DNA of 64,000 nucleotides from Gordius sp. MW1 (GCA_964036665.1 OZ038526.1:23250001-23314000); one strand, 5' to 3'. Counted from the stretch's first letter, positions 1 to 12,002 are shown. Translations and numbers: made by a program. Notes: generated by a model not told the origin, from the letters alone.

Positions 1-61
1 ATTAATCTAGACAAATTGTCAGAAGAAATTCACAAAACAGCAAGTATGAATAGCTATCAAC

Positions 62-441
62 CAGAATTTTGGCCTCTGGCCGGGGTCAGATAAAGTAGAA
101 GTAAGCAACGGTCATTATAATTTGCTGGGAATCATTTAGCCAGTTTTGCAATTATCCGATATATAGCAACAGCCTAGGCAAGTTACCCAAAGAAATTTAT
201 GTAGAAAGCTAATCAGTCGGGCACAACAACAATAATGGATTTTGGGCTGGCGAGGTCGAAAAAATTAAAGCCAACCAGCGGTCATAAAGAAGTATATTTG
301 CAAAAGCGAAATAAAAGTCTTTTACAGAAGCATAAGTCGACAGCCATTAAAAATCCGTATATGTCTCCACGGCAATTATTGAAAAATTACAAGTTGGACG
401 GACAACCAGAAGCGAGCCCATAAATTGCATAGCAATTAATA
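62..441 (-). repeat. Interspersed repeat R1, minus copy
   Basis: This stretch is the reverse complement of 12003-12390, recognisable throughout by eye with scattered changes. It ends at 441 with the palindrome AATTGCATAGCAATT preceded by CGAGCCCATAA, the head motif shared by all composite repeats in this window. A short open frame at 235-423 lies wholly inside it and is not conserved as a frame in the other copy, so I do not call a gene. It probably is the 5' part of the same family as the composite repeats described below. Confidence 0.75.
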
Positions 442-554
442 TTTGTTTTAAGTAGTAAATTTTTAATTGTAATTATTTTGAAGTACTAACATATTCCTTA
501 TTATTTACTTAAATATGAAAATCATGTTATAGCCTCTGTCCTTTTAAAAATATA

Positions 555-1314
555 ATAATTTAACTAGGGTTGTTAAAGTTACTTTCATAGTATCTAGTTA
601 TGTTACAGTTACTTTCGAATAAAATGTAACCAATATCAGTTACAGTTACGTATTTTTAAAAGTAACTGAATACATTCCAGTAACTTACCTGATGGAACTA
701 GTTACATTAAAAGTTACCCGGGTAAATTAAATATAAATTAATATACTTTATCCACATATTAAAAAAAAAATCACAGAGTAATATATGGTGATTCAATTTC
801 ATATGTCGTCTAATAAGCTTGTCCGCTTTTCACTAAAAATTCGTTTACCGACTAAATAGGCTCGAGGGGCGCTGGATGGTAGGGGTACATTGAATTTAAT
901 AAAAAGCTTTTTTTTTTAATTTAGGGAAATTATCACATATTTTAAAAACTAAAATATCAAATGGCTTAATGATCAAAATAGAGATGTAAATTTAGCAAAA
1001 TTAATTCTTTATAGTATATATTGAGTTAATTCATATTTATGATAATAATAAAATGTCTCTTGTAAATTATTTTTTCTAATAGGATGGTTTATCTATTTAA
1101 AATGGTATTTAAATTTAATCCGCGAAGGAAATTTAAATTAAAGCGATGGACACAAACTTATGAAATTTAATTAATGTTTTCGATGTAATAGTAACTTTAA
1201 CTTTACGTCAATAATTACTGAATTAATGTAACTAATTACGGTTACAGTTCCCCTGAAGTAAAAGTAACTGATTACAGTTATTCCGAAAAAAAGTAACTAG
1301 TTACTAAACAGCTC
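555..1314. mobile_element. hAT-like MITE with GTAACTAGTTAC motifs
   Basis: The interval is dense in GTAACT/AGTTAC motifs and has related inverted ends: TAGGGTTGTTAAAGTTAC on the left and the complement of TTAGAGCTGTTTAGTAAC on the right. Flanks ATTTAAC and ATCTAAC could be a decayed target duplication. A partial second copy lies inverted at about 14486-14830. No coding frame is present, so it is non-autonomous. Superfamily assignment is inferred from ends and flank length only. Confidence 0.5.
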
Positions 1315-1593
1315 TAATCTAACTGAGGAACGTTTATTTGTTATTATATTAATTTTGACAATTATTTTAATTGTGGTACTTTCAAGAATAGAATGTTTTA
1401 AAAGCTCTGTGTTTTAAAGGAAATGGTATGAGGTTTTTTTCTGCAGTAGGACTTATTCTGCCTTGACGAAGAAGCCCGTCATCCGTCACATTGCAGGTTA
1501 AACAAATACAGACACGTGCGGCATTCCAACTGGGACCGTTAGTTAGCATCGAGAAAAATAAGTAGACCCTTTATATCTATGTTTGAAACATTT

Positions 1594-3560
1594 TAATTGC
1601 TATGCAATTTATGGGCTCGCTTTTGCTTTTGTTTGTCACGCTGTTTGTTTGTCACGCTGTTTGTTATTAGGTTAATTTCACTAGTTTACATTAATAATTT
1701 GTTCCTGTTAATCCCATTAACGTTTTTTTAGCCTAACATTGATTTTTTATGTTACTACCATTGATATTATGCCTTTTTGGCCGTCCACTGGCTACTGACC
1801 AATGGAAAAAAATGACCATGCCTTTCTAGATATGGGGTTTGCTATGCAATTAATAGTTTTTTTTACATTAATAAATTGTTCTTTTTAATACCATTGACGT
1901 TTTTTAGGCTAACATTAATTGTTTATGTTACTACCATTGATTAATATGCCTTTTTGGCCGTCCACTGAGTACTGACCAATGGAAAAAAATGACCATTGGC
2001 CAAAGTGTGAAGCAAATTTTTTTTTCCATTTTTTTGACTAACATTGATAAATACCCCATGCCCTCTCCTAGAAGGATCTTGCCTCTACTGATATGGGTCC
2101 CTGTGCCCCCCCCCCCTAAAAAGACTTATTATCCCTCTTCAGATCTGGGGTTCGAATCCCGGATAGGCCAAAAAATTAGAATATTTTTTTTTTAATTTTT
2201 TTTTGGCTTTTATGATTGTTCCTGTTACTACCATTGATAATATGACTTTTTGGCCGTCCTGTGGCTGCTGACCACAGAAAAAAATGACCAGTGTCCGAAA
2301 GTATGAAGCGAATTTTTTTTTTGCGTTTTTTTTGACTTTTATGATTGTTCCTGTTACTACCATTGATAATATGACTTTTTGGCCGTCCTCTGGCTGCTGA
2401 CCACTGGAAAAAAAGACCAGTGTCCGAAAGTATGAAGCGAAATTTATTTCCCGTTTTTTTGACTCTTATGATTGTTCTTGTTACTATCATTGATAATAAG
2501 ACTTTTTGGCCGTCCGCTGGCTGCTGACCAATGAAAAAATGACCATTGGCCAAAATCTGAATCCGAGTTTATTTTTTCGTTTTTTTGACTATTATGATTG
2601 TTCCTGTTACTACCATTGCTATTATGACTTTTTGGCCGTCCGCTGGCTCCTGACCGATGGAAAAAATGACCATTGGCCAAAATGTGAATCGAAATTATTT
2701 TTTTCGTTTTTTTTTGACTATTATGATTGTTCCTGTTCCTACCATTGCTATTATGACTTTTTGGCCGTCCGCTGGCTGCTGACCAATGGAATAAAATGAC
2801 CATTGGCCAAAATGTGATTCGAAAATTTTTTTTTCGTTTTTTTTTGATTATTATGAATTTATATCCACTTTTACCGTGTCCTGGCTGCTGACCAATGGAA
2901 AAAAATGACCATTGGCCAAAATGTGATTCGAAAATTTTTTTTCTCGTTTTTTTTACTCTTATGAATTTATATCCATTTTTACCGTGTGCTGGCTGCTGAC
3001 CAATGGAAAAAAATGACCATTTGCCAAAGTGAGCTTCAAATTTTTTTTCCGTTTTTTTGGCTATCATTGACTTATAGAGTATCTGTTGGTACTGACCAAT
3101 GGAGAAAAAATGACCATTCACCAAATTTTTGATTTTTTTAATTAAAAATTGTTCAAATTCAACAAAAATTTCTCCCAACAATTCTGCAAATTCTTAACAT
3201 TGTGATGTTTTATAATATAATGTTTGTTAGACCCATAATCACTAAAGGCCGTAAAAACTAATGTAATACGCAACTAGATGCAAACATTAAATCTAACCCT
3301 AACCCTTGCCTATATTACATTTTATATTACATTTTGCCTATAAATGGAAAATTTGTATAAATAATTAATTAAGCATTAGGCATTTAATACCCCCTTATAG
3401 GCATTCTCGCCCCTTCCCACCTTTCTCGCCCATAAATTGCACAGCAAATATGATACATTTATACGAAGTAAAGATGAGTCGTCCCCCCTTCCCTTCCCCC
3501 CTTCCCTTTCCCCTTCCCTTCTCCCCTCCCCCTTCCCACGAGGGCCGAAGGCCCGAGTTT
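1594..3560 (+). repeat. Composite repeat R2, copy 1 (full-length-like)
   Basis: It starts with the head TTGCTATGCAATTTATGGGC at about 1600. Then come a short leader, a tandem array (about 1990-3144), an A/T-rich linker, a CTAACCCTAACCC tract near 3296, an inverted copy of the head (GCCCATAAATTGCACAGCAA, 3429-3448), a C/T-rich tract, and a terminal hairpin GAGGGCCGAAGGCCC at about 3540-3555. The same order recurs at 32089-33836 (+) and, inverted, at 62600-64000. A tRNA-like T-arm (GGTTCGAATCCC) lies at about 2149. This plan (subterminal inverted repeats, tandem core, 3' hairpin) resembles Helentron-associated INE elements; that is inference. Confidence 0.7.
1990..3144 (+). repeat. ~120-bp tandem array inside R2 copy 1
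   Basis: Units recur at about 105-131 bp, with unit landmarks near 2210, 2329, 2460, 2587, 2716, 2846, 2954 and 3059. Each carries TGACTxTTATGATTGTTC, TTTTTGGCCGTCCGCTGGC, and an inverted pair CCAATGG...CCATTGG around an A-rich loop, so each unit can form a 7-8 bp hairpin. The first units are diverged from the last. Long open frames crossing the array on both strands are a by-product of the periodicity. Confidence 0.8.
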
Positions 3561-4121
3561 TATAAATTCTTATCGATTTGTTTTTAGAATTTATAGCTAG
3601 TGATGTTAAGTTGCTAATATGCTCCGACTTGGACGTAAACACATATATTGCACATGTGCTTCGACGCGTAAGCTTCTAGATCAATCGGTGGGTGAGGGGC
3701 TAAGTTGTAACAACAAATACAAGCTCAAGCAGTAGGAATATTAGCCTGTTTACTACTTTAAAAGATAGCAGTTATGTAAGAAATCTGCTCAGCGAATGTG
3801 TTAATTACTTATGTGACATATAGCCTACCCCCTTTTCCCTATCTCTCATTGCATGAAACCTCAAGATTACATATATTATGTGTGTGAAGTCTTGAGGAAA
3901 TGTTAATATAACATAATATTGGTTGTAATTTGTCTGTCTATTTGGTGAATTTTAATAAATATCAACATATGCCAATTTGGTGTCAATATTTAAATTTCAA
4001 CTAAAAAAGAAGATAAGTCATCTAATTAAAATATATGTAAATAAAATCAAAAACATATTTTTGCCATATTTAAAAAAATAAATTTTAAAATAATTTTAAC
4101 AAAAATCGCAAAAAAAATAAA
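3561..4121. other. Unassigned AT-rich stretch
   Basis: No coding frame, splice-framed exon or clear repeat is visible between the composite repeat and the start of the degenerate repeats flanking the piggyBac element. Confidence 0.5.
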
Positions 4122-4266
4122 TTGACACCTTTAATAAAACTATTACATTGTAACCTGGACTTAAAAAACCATAAAATTAAGTTAAAACAAAACTATATTA
4201 AAAACCCTCTACTGCATACTGTATATTTCAATACACATACCCCAAATTATATAATAAATCTATATA

Positions 4267-5850
4267 TCTATATATATAAAGTAAAGTGTATGTATATATG
4301 TATGTAATACTAAATTCTGAAACTACCGGTCCGATTCGCGCGAAAATTTACCCCTAGGTTCCCAGGGCGGCCAGGGGTAAAATAGCTTTTCAGAATCCTA
4401 AAATTCCTTTTAGTTTTCGAGATATTGGGTTTTATGCGTTTTGACGTTCAATAAAATGTCAATCAAACGCACCTCCTCGCGTTCGTTGAAAATTTGAATA
4501 TACAGACAGTTCTGTAGTAAAAGTGTATCACTTATAGTAGTTTGTAAAACGTAATCTTTTCTTAACGGTGACAACATAAAATTTATGAATTAAATTTCTT
4601 AAACGTCATCTTTTCTTAACGGTGACAATATAAAATTTATGAATTAAATTTCTTAAACGTCATCCTTTGTTAACGGTGACAAGACAACATAAAATTTATG
4701 AATTAAATTTCTTAAACGTCATCTTTTCTTAACGGTGATAACATAAAATTTATGAATTAACCTGAAATAAATAAAATTATAGATTATTTGAGAAAATATA
4801 TAGGTGAAGAAGATGAATTTTTCTCATTATCATTAAATGAGATATTTTTAATGAGAAAGATGAAAGTATATATAATTTAAATGTAATATAAAATAGTCCA
4901 ACGTTGATTATTCTGAGTAAATGCTATTTATATATAAATGTCATTATTTATCTATCATTAATTTTTATTAAATGAGATATTTAAATGAGAATAAATTCTA
5001 AAACTACCGGCCCGATTCGCGCGAAACTTTACCCGTAGGTTCTCAGGGCTGCCAGGTGTAAAATAGCTTTTTCAGATTGCTAAAATTCCTTTTAGTTTTA
5101 AAAATATCGGACATTTCTCGACCTTTTGGTTTTAAAAAAGGGCTAAATTCTGAAACTTCAGATCCGATTCGAGCGAAAATTTAGCCGTAGATGCCCAGAT
5201 AGGCCAGGGGTAAAATAGCTTTTTCAGATTCCTAAAATACCTTTTTGTTTTAAAAATATCTGACATTTCCCGTCCAGTTTCATTTATAGCAGCATGTACA
5301 ATAATGACGTCATACATTTGTAAGCTGAAGTTTTCTCGAATTAGATGTTTAAAAGTATAATAAAAATGTTACAGTATACGGTTAAAATTATTGGGGTTTA
5401 ACAGACTATTTAAATTAAATAAATAAAATTTAAATTATGCAGTTTTTGTCATTATTATCACGTGGTCGATCATAGAAGCATATTTTTAATAATTATCCGT
5501 CCTTCAATTAATTATTTTATTATATTAAAGAAAATTGTATTTCAAATAAATCAGCTAACTAGAAAAATAAAATAATGGTATTATTGTATAATAAGTAACA
5601 GCATTAATAAGCAATTTTTTCAAAAACATTTAATTTTAGTCGGATTTGATGACTAAAACAGAATTTGCATTTGGTTTGTCTTATTATATAAATATATACT
5701 AAAAATAGTTGGTTCATAAAATCATTCGGACCTTTCACATTATAAATTATTTCATATATGAACCCATTTTAGATAAGTCTTATTAATAGCTTATACTTAA
5801 TTAACCACTTAAGGACTGAGCCAAAGCAACGCTTGGCCGGGCACAGCTAG
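4267..5850 (+). mobile_element. Non-autonomous Helitron, copy 1
   Basis: The 5' end is TCTATATATATAAAG after an A. The 3' end has the Helitron signature: a hairpin GCCAAAGCAACGCTTGGC followed by CCGGGCACAG and CTAG, with T next. No Rep/helicase frame is present. Internally, a block starting AATTCTGAAACTACCGG occurs three times (about 4311, 4993 and 5147). A ~55-bp unit (CTTTTCTTAACGGTGACAA...) is repeated four times at about 4553-4760. Confidence 0.85.
4553..4760 (+). repeat. ~55-bp minisatellite inside Helitron copy 1
   Basis: Four units carrying CTTAACGGTGACAA, CATAAAATTTATGAATTAA and a TTTCTTAAACGTCATC spacer stand head to tail. The third has a small AGACA insertion. The same four units, including that insertion, recur in Helitron copy 2. 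Confidence 0.8.
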
Positions 5851-7428
5851 TATAAAGTAAAGTGTATATATGTATATATGTATGTAAGGGCTAATCTCTG
5901 AAACTACCGGCCCGATTCGCGCGAAAATTTACCCCTAGGTTCCCAGGGCGGCCAGGGGTAAAATAGCTTTTTCAAATTTCTTAAATTCCTTTTAATTTTC
6001 GAGATATTGGGTTTTATACGTTTTGACGTTCAATAAAATGTCAATCAAACGCACCTCCTCGCGTTCGTCGAAAATTTGAATATACAGACAGTTCTGTAGT
6101 AAAAGTGTATCACTTATAGTAGTTTGTAAAACGTAATCTTTTCTTAACGGTGACAACATAAAATTTATGAATTAAATTTCTTAAACGTCATCTTTTCTTA
6201 ACGGTGACAATATAAAATTTATGAATTAAATTTCTTAAACGTCATCTTTTCTTAACGGTGACAAGACAACATAAAATTTATGAATTAAATATCTTAAACG
6301 TCATCTTTTCTTAACGGTGACAACATAAAATTAATGAATTAACCTGAAATAAATAAAATTATAGATTATTTGAGAAAATAAATAGGTGAAGAAGATGAAT
6401 TTTTCTCATTATCATTAAATGAGATATTTTAAATGAGAAAGATGAAAGTATATATAATTTAAATGTAATATAAAATAGTCCAACGTTGATTATTCTGAGT
6501 AAATGCTATTTATATAAAAATGTCATTATTTATCTATCATTAATTTTTATTCAATGAGATATTTAAATGAGAATAAATTCTGAAACTACCGGCCCGATTC
6601 GCGCGAAACTTTACCCGTAGGTTCTCAGGGCGGCCAGGTGTAAAATAGCTTTTTCAGATTGCTAAAATTCCTTTTAGTTTTAAAAATATCGGACATTTCT
6701 CGGCTTTTTGGTTTTAAAAAAGGGCTAAATTCTGAAACTTCAGATCCGATTCGAGCGAAAATTTAGCCGTAGATGCCCAGATAGGCCAGGGGTAAAATAG
6801 CTTTTTCAGATTCCTAAAATATCTTTTTGTTTTAAAAATATCTGACATTTCCCGTCCAGTTTCATTTATAGCAGCATATACAATAATGACGTCATACATA
6901 CAAAGCTGAAGTTTTCTCGAATTAGATATTTAAAAGTATAATAAAAATGTTACAGTATACGGTTAAAATTATTGGGGTTTAACAGACTATTTAAATTAAA
7001 TAAATAAAATTTAAATTATGCAGTTTTTGTCATTATTATCACGTGGTCGATCATAGAAGCATATTTTTAATAATTATCCATCCTTCAATTAATTATTTTA
7101 TTATATTAAAGAAAATTGTATTTCAAATAAATCAGCTAACTAGAAAAATAAAATAATGGTATTATTGTATAATAAGTAACAGCATTAATAAGCAATTTTT
7201 TCAAAAACATTTAATTTTAGTCGGATTTGATGACTAAAACAGAATTTGCATTTGGTTTGTCTTATTATATAAATATATACTAAAAATAGTGGGTTCACAA
7301 AATCATTCGGACCTTTCACATTATAAATTATTTCATATATGACCCCATTTTAGATAAGTATTAATAGCTTATACTTATTTAACGACTTAAGGACTGAGCC
7401 AAAGCAACGCTTGGCCGGGCACAGCTAG
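5851..7428 (+). mobile_element. Non-autonomous Helitron, copy 2 (tandem)
   Basis: It follows copy 1 with no spacer: the sequence after CTAG at 5850 is TATAAAGTAAAGTG, matching copy 1 from its ninth base or so. It ends with the same hairpin and CTAG at 7425-7428. The two copies are nearly identical by eye across ~1.58 kb, including the triple internal block and the four ~55-bp units at about 6135-6345. This argues for recent duplication or tandem rolling-circle insertion. Confidence 0.85.
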
Positions 7429-7811
7429 TATTATATAAATAAATCTTAACTCAAGTGCATGGTGTATATTTGAAGCCACAACCCATATCTTCGATTCGAA
7501 TGTTAATATGGCCCACGTGACCTATTATATATTTTTAGTTTCGCATTTTATTAAAACCCTATTTTACAAAATGGCGATTTTTTATAAAATTTAACTTCTC
7601 TATTGGTACACATGTTATATTGTTAAATAATATATTGCACAAATTTCAAAACATCAAAATTCGATAAATAAAAGGTAAAAATTAATGTTTATAAAATTAT
7701 TTTATATATAATTATTATTTTTGATAAATATATTTGGTAATCATCGTACGTGGCTTTAAAGACACATTATGCAAATAAGGTATTTTATTTGAGTTTTATA
7801 TTTTTAGAATT
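7429..7811 (+). promoter_or_regulatory. piggyBac 5' region, no discrete promoter seen
   Basis: This is the piggyBac segment between the second Helitron and the transposase ATG. It is AT-rich and non-coding; no clear TATA/initiator pair can be picked out. The nested Helitrons now separate most of it from the left terminal repeat. Confidence 0.35.
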
Positions 7812-9813
7812 ATGAATTGTGATACCATACCTAATGATAGTGAAGATTCAAATTTAAGTGAATCGTCTGCTGAGGAGCATTTGTCAACCCAAAATAATGA
7901 TTTAGGTATATTTAAAAGGGTGTTATTTAACTGCTAAGGATTTTAATTTGTTCTAAGACTTTTATAAAATGCTAAGTTTTTATGCTATCTTTTTAAACCT
8001 AATGCTAAGCATAGGAAATGCTAAGTTTTTTTTTAGTTTTTATTTTGATATGCTAAGTTTTATGCTAAATATTTATTGCTATTTATTGATCATTAGATTT
8101 TAGTAAATTATTATGTATTTTATTTGCATGATTTACATTGAGGTATTATACTTAGCAAATAATTTGTTGTGTATAAAATGTAGGCTCTTATATAATCTAT
8201 AAATATCTAGATTTCAATGAGAGTGATGAATCGGAAGAGGATGAAAATATCAATAATAAAAAAGGAACTGGGAAAAAAATGATTTGGAAAAATTCTAGAT
8301 TACCGTTAGTTATTCCAAAGTGGAAAGGAGAAAACCCAAATGTTGATAAAGTCAAAAAACCATTGGATTATTTTAATCAATATCTCAAAGATTTATTACC
8401 TCTAATTGTTTACCAATCAAATTTATATGCAATTCACATCAATTCCAACAAACCTTTTAATTTATCAACAAATGAATTAGAAAAATTTATAGGAATTCTT
8501 TTTTACATGGCAATTGTTAAACTTCCCACAGCACGTCTCTACTGGGCCACCATACAAGACAGCCAAAGGTGGCTGATGTCATGACCCTTAATCGCTGGGA
8601 ACAAATCAAATCATGCATTCATATAAATGATAATGACAAATTGATTCCACTTGGAAGTGAGGGCCATGACCCACTTTATATAATTAGACCCTTGATATCT
8701 ATAACCACAAATATACTAAAATCTTTGGCGTTAGGGGAAAATATTTGCGTACATGAGCAAATAATTCCATACAAAGGGAGGAGCAGGTTAAAGCAATATA
8801 ACCCCCAAAATCCCAAAAATGGGGCTATAAAGTATTTCTACTATGCGGAGATGATGGCCTTCTCCATAATTTTGAAATATACTCTGGGAAAATACTATCA
8901 GCGGAAGGATTGCCGGATGTTGGAGCAAGTGGCAATGCTGTGCTACGTTTAATTTCTTATATACCACAGCAAATCAATTATAAATTATTTTTTGATAACT
9001 GGTTTTCTTCACCAAATTTGCAAGTGGTCCTCGCTCAGAGAGGGATATTTAGCGCGGCTACCGTCAGAGGTAATCGACTCCCAAATGTAAACTTCCCAAC
9101 AGACAAGGAGTTGAAAAAAAAGGACGAGGGTCTTTTGTTTCCAAAAAAACAATAATTCAAGGAGTCGAGTTGAATTCAGTGAAGTGGCACGACAACCGTG
9201 CTGTCACATTATTGAGCGCCTTTGTAGGTGCTGAACCTCTTATTGATTGCGAAAGATACGATAGAAAAATAAAGGAGAAAATAATGATCAAATGTCCAAA
9301 CATTGTGACAGTTTATAATAAATCAATGGGAGGTGTTGATCTCATGGATTCTTTAATTTCTCTAATAGAATTCCTGTTAAATCAAGAAAATGGTACCATC
9401 GAATATTATTTCATTTATTCGACATGGTACTTATAAATTCTTGGTTGCAATACAAACGGGATTATAACAGAATATCCATAGCAGCCAAGGATCGATTAAG
9501 CTTATACAATATCAAAATTTCGGTGGCTAAAGTACTTTGCAAACATGGCAAATGCACCACAAACAATATTCCCAAACGAAAATCAGTTGAGACTGGTTAT
9601 CGGGAAAACTGTAAAAAAGGACCAGCCCAATCTTTACCTAATGTAGAGGTTAGGAAAGACCTCACAGCTCACTGGCCCAAATATAATGATAAAAAGGGTA
9701 GATGTAAACTGCCAGGATGCATATTTGTTACGAAAGTTTCTTGCCAAAAATGTGGCGTATATTTATGTTTTACGCCCAAAAATAATTGTTTTATAGATTT
9801 TCATCAAAATTAA
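7812..9813 (+). pseudogene. piggyBac-family transposase, broken
   Basis: A DDE transposase of the piggyBac (PGBD) family, which cuts at inverted ends and inserts at TTAA. ATG at 7812 opens an acidic N-terminus. A GT-AG intron 7906-8210 (305 nt, phase 1) joins in frame to the next acidic stretch. Then follow ELEKFIGILFYMAIVKLP, LNRWEQIKSCIHIND, KGRSRLKQYNP, FDNWF, GGVDLMDSL and a C-terminal Cys/His zinc module (CKLPGC...CQKCG). The reading frame shifts about four times (near 8570, 8840, 9110 and 9380). The first catalytic Asp, normally in VDEQ, is His (VHEQ, about 8750); the other two Asp (FDNWF, GGVD) remain. The gene is inactive on both counts. Confidence 0.9.
7906..8210 (+). other. Intron in piggyBac transposase
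   Basis: GT at 7906-7907 and AG at 8209-8210 bound a stop-containing AT-rich stretch with repeated TGCTAAGTTTT motifs. Splicing rejoins an acidic S/E/D-rich N-terminus in frame (G|AT at the junction), and the frame continues without a break to about 8570. No transcript evidence is available here. Confidence 0.65.
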
Positions 9814-10067
9814 AATGTTCTAACATTAAATATTTGTTGTAATTCATATAAAATTATATATAATTATAGTTAGAATATAATAAAAATTACTGGAAATTTG
9901 TACCCTTAATTACATAATGTGTATTTGAATCTACATACCGTATATATCTAAGATATTTAAAAAAATTTTAAAAAAAGTGAGCCATGAGATTATGAATAGT
10001 ATCGAGACGGAAAAAAATCTAGTTTGCAAAAAAAAAATTGTTTTAACATAGTTCATGCAGTAGAGGG

Positions 10068-10740
10068 TTATGTCAAAAAATTTATTAGCAACTGGGTGAG
10101 ACAGAATATTCAAAAATTTATATTTAAAACAATAAAGCATATTTTTGGCATGTATAAAGACGTAGAATTTGAAATCATTAAACAGATATTAGCCATCTAA
10201 ATAGAATATTCCATAAAGCCAAATTTCCTACCTTTTATAAAACTTTGCATTGTGACCTGGACTAAAAATATTATTAAATATAAATTTAGAAAAATTAAGC
10301 CATGTTAATAATGTCAAAAAAATATTTTAGGAGCAATAAAATAGATATATATAATGAAAATCAAAATAATATTAATTGCACCTTAAATAAAATTATAACA
10401 TTGACACCTGTCCTTAAAACCTTAATAAAGTTAAACCATATTAAAGCTGTCAAAAAAATTACCACCTGGGTGAGACAGAATATTAAAAAATTTATAATTA
10501 AAACAATAGAGCATATTTTGCAATTTTAAAATCATTAAACAGATTTTAGCCATTCAAAAGAAATATTGCAGGAAAAAAATGCGCACTTTTTACTTTGCAT
10601 TGTGACCTGGATTAAAAATATTATAAATTTATAAACATGAAGAGACAAAAATGGAAAAAATAATATTTTAAAAACAATAAAACATATTTTTGAACACGCT
10701 TTAATTTTCATATACACTAATTAATAGCGCACCTTTCAAT
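10068..10740 (+). repeat. Degenerate tandem repeats flanking piggyBac
   Basis: TTGCATTGTGACCTGGA recurs near 10246 and 10598, with a related copy at 4144 on the other side of piggyBac. CTGGGTGAGACAGAATATT recurs near 10092 and 10468. The unit is several hundred bp with variable pieces. The piggyBac element is inserted in one unit, and the unit at about 10383-10530 appears unoccupied. Confidence 0.6.
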
Positions 10741-12002
10741 TTTCACATTACCCTAATTAATAGATGAGATGCTATGAGCAGTTTAGAGAATCTGCTTGCT
10801 CGGAGCATTTGCTCATATGAAATCGGTTAATTAACTTATAAAGCTGCTCAGGCACACAGCTCTATACATGAGTGTGTTTTTGCTACTACCCCTTCGCCTC
10901 TCGAGCATTTTCATCTGAAGCTTCATGAGTACAGTAGGATATACAGGGCGTATGAGGGGGCAAAACTCACAGTGAGCATTGCACACTGGAGCGAATTAAC
11001 AACTATATTTATAGCATTTTATTATTAAATTGTCATAGAAACCACAAAGGTGCGTGTGGATACTTCTCGTCATTATATGTAAAATTAATTGCACACTACA
11101 AAGTTGTAATAAAATTATTAAAAGTAGCATTGTTACTAAATTAATAACATAAAAGTTTTGAGGTTTCAAAAAATTGCATCAATTACATTTATAAATAAAC
11201 CATTCTATTACAGTGTAAAACATTATATAATGTCCCAAAATATATAATTTTACAAACATAAATTGCATAGCAATTAATTAACTAACCACATTATATATAT
11301 TTACTAATAAGGCCTAAGCTTTTATATTTTTGTTTTGCAAAATTGTAACATTTACAGAAATTTAATAGATTAGAATGCACCTGCCAACTCCACCATCATA
11401 ATGTAAAGGAAATGTAATTGGCAAAATAAATGCATAATGTGATTTTTAGCATGAGAATTTCAGAGGTGTGCCATGATGAGTTCAATCATAAATCTTTGCA
11501 GACTCATATTGAACTTAAAATCCAACGCTCGGCAGGCACAGAAATCGCAGGGGGAACAAACTAATCGCAACAATAAAACCTTGTCTTTTGAAAAATGTTA
11601 TGCCATTTAATAATATAAATGTTTTATGTCATGAATGACTGTTAAAAGTCTTTCACAGGAATCTACGCCCCCCTTCTGTCTTTATACATTAATTGCAAGT
11701 TCGCGGCGAGGCCGAATTTTTTTTTTAAATTAATTGTAATGTTCTCATTTTTTTCGCTACCTTCAACTAATTAGGGTGATCTTCATTTCAGATGATATTG
11801 CAAATGAATTTGGCTTGATATATAAAATGAGAAAGCGCTTTAGAGAAATCTATTTAAGTATGTTTTAACAATCAAAAATACCAATAAAACAGTACAATGT
11901 AACTGTTGCGCAATTTGAAGATGTTTTAATAATAATAATACTTTATCAGAACTCATGTTTGTATGTTCATATTATATTATCAGGATATAATTATGTAATA
12001 AA
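10741..12002. other. Unassigned AT-rich stretch with GCTC-rich patch
   Basis: A patch at about 10780-10990 has several TGCTC/GAGCA words and CTCGAGCATTTTCAT, shared with the repeat at 18655-18890. AATTGCATAGCAATTAATT at about 11260 is an isolated copy of the R1/R2 head palindrome. Nothing coding is visible in the rest. Confidence 0.4.

Larger units (their letters stand above)
4205..10067 (+). mobile_element. piggyBac element with nested Helitrons
   Basis: The ends are a perfect 13-bp inverted repeat: CCCTCTACTGCAT at 4205-4217 and its complement at 10055-10067. Between them lies a piggyBac-family transposase (7812-9813, +). Flanks are TATTAAAAA on the left and TTATGTC on the right, so the TTAA target expected for this family is only partly recognisable. 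A repeat copy downstream (about 10436-10470) reads ATATTAAAGCTGTCAAAA and looks like the unoccupied site. Of the 5.9 kb, 4267-7428 is two Helitrons inserted between the left end and the gene. Confidence 0.8.

Noticed and set aside
235-423. 62-residue open frame
   Set aside because: It lies inside repeat R1, and the other copy at 12003-12390 does not keep the frame.
2444-3181. 245-residue minus-strand open frame
   Set aside because: It runs through the ~120-bp tandem array; the repeated, low-complexity protein reflects array periodicity and is not a gene.
3294-3307. Telomere-like CTAACCCTAACCC
   Set aside because: Only two units, carried in the tail of each R2 copy; not an interstitial telomere.
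5132-5317. 61-residue minus frames in both Helitrons (also 6714-6899)
   Set aside because: They cover a repeated internal block on the non-coding strand, have no Helitron domain and match each other only because the elements are duplicates.
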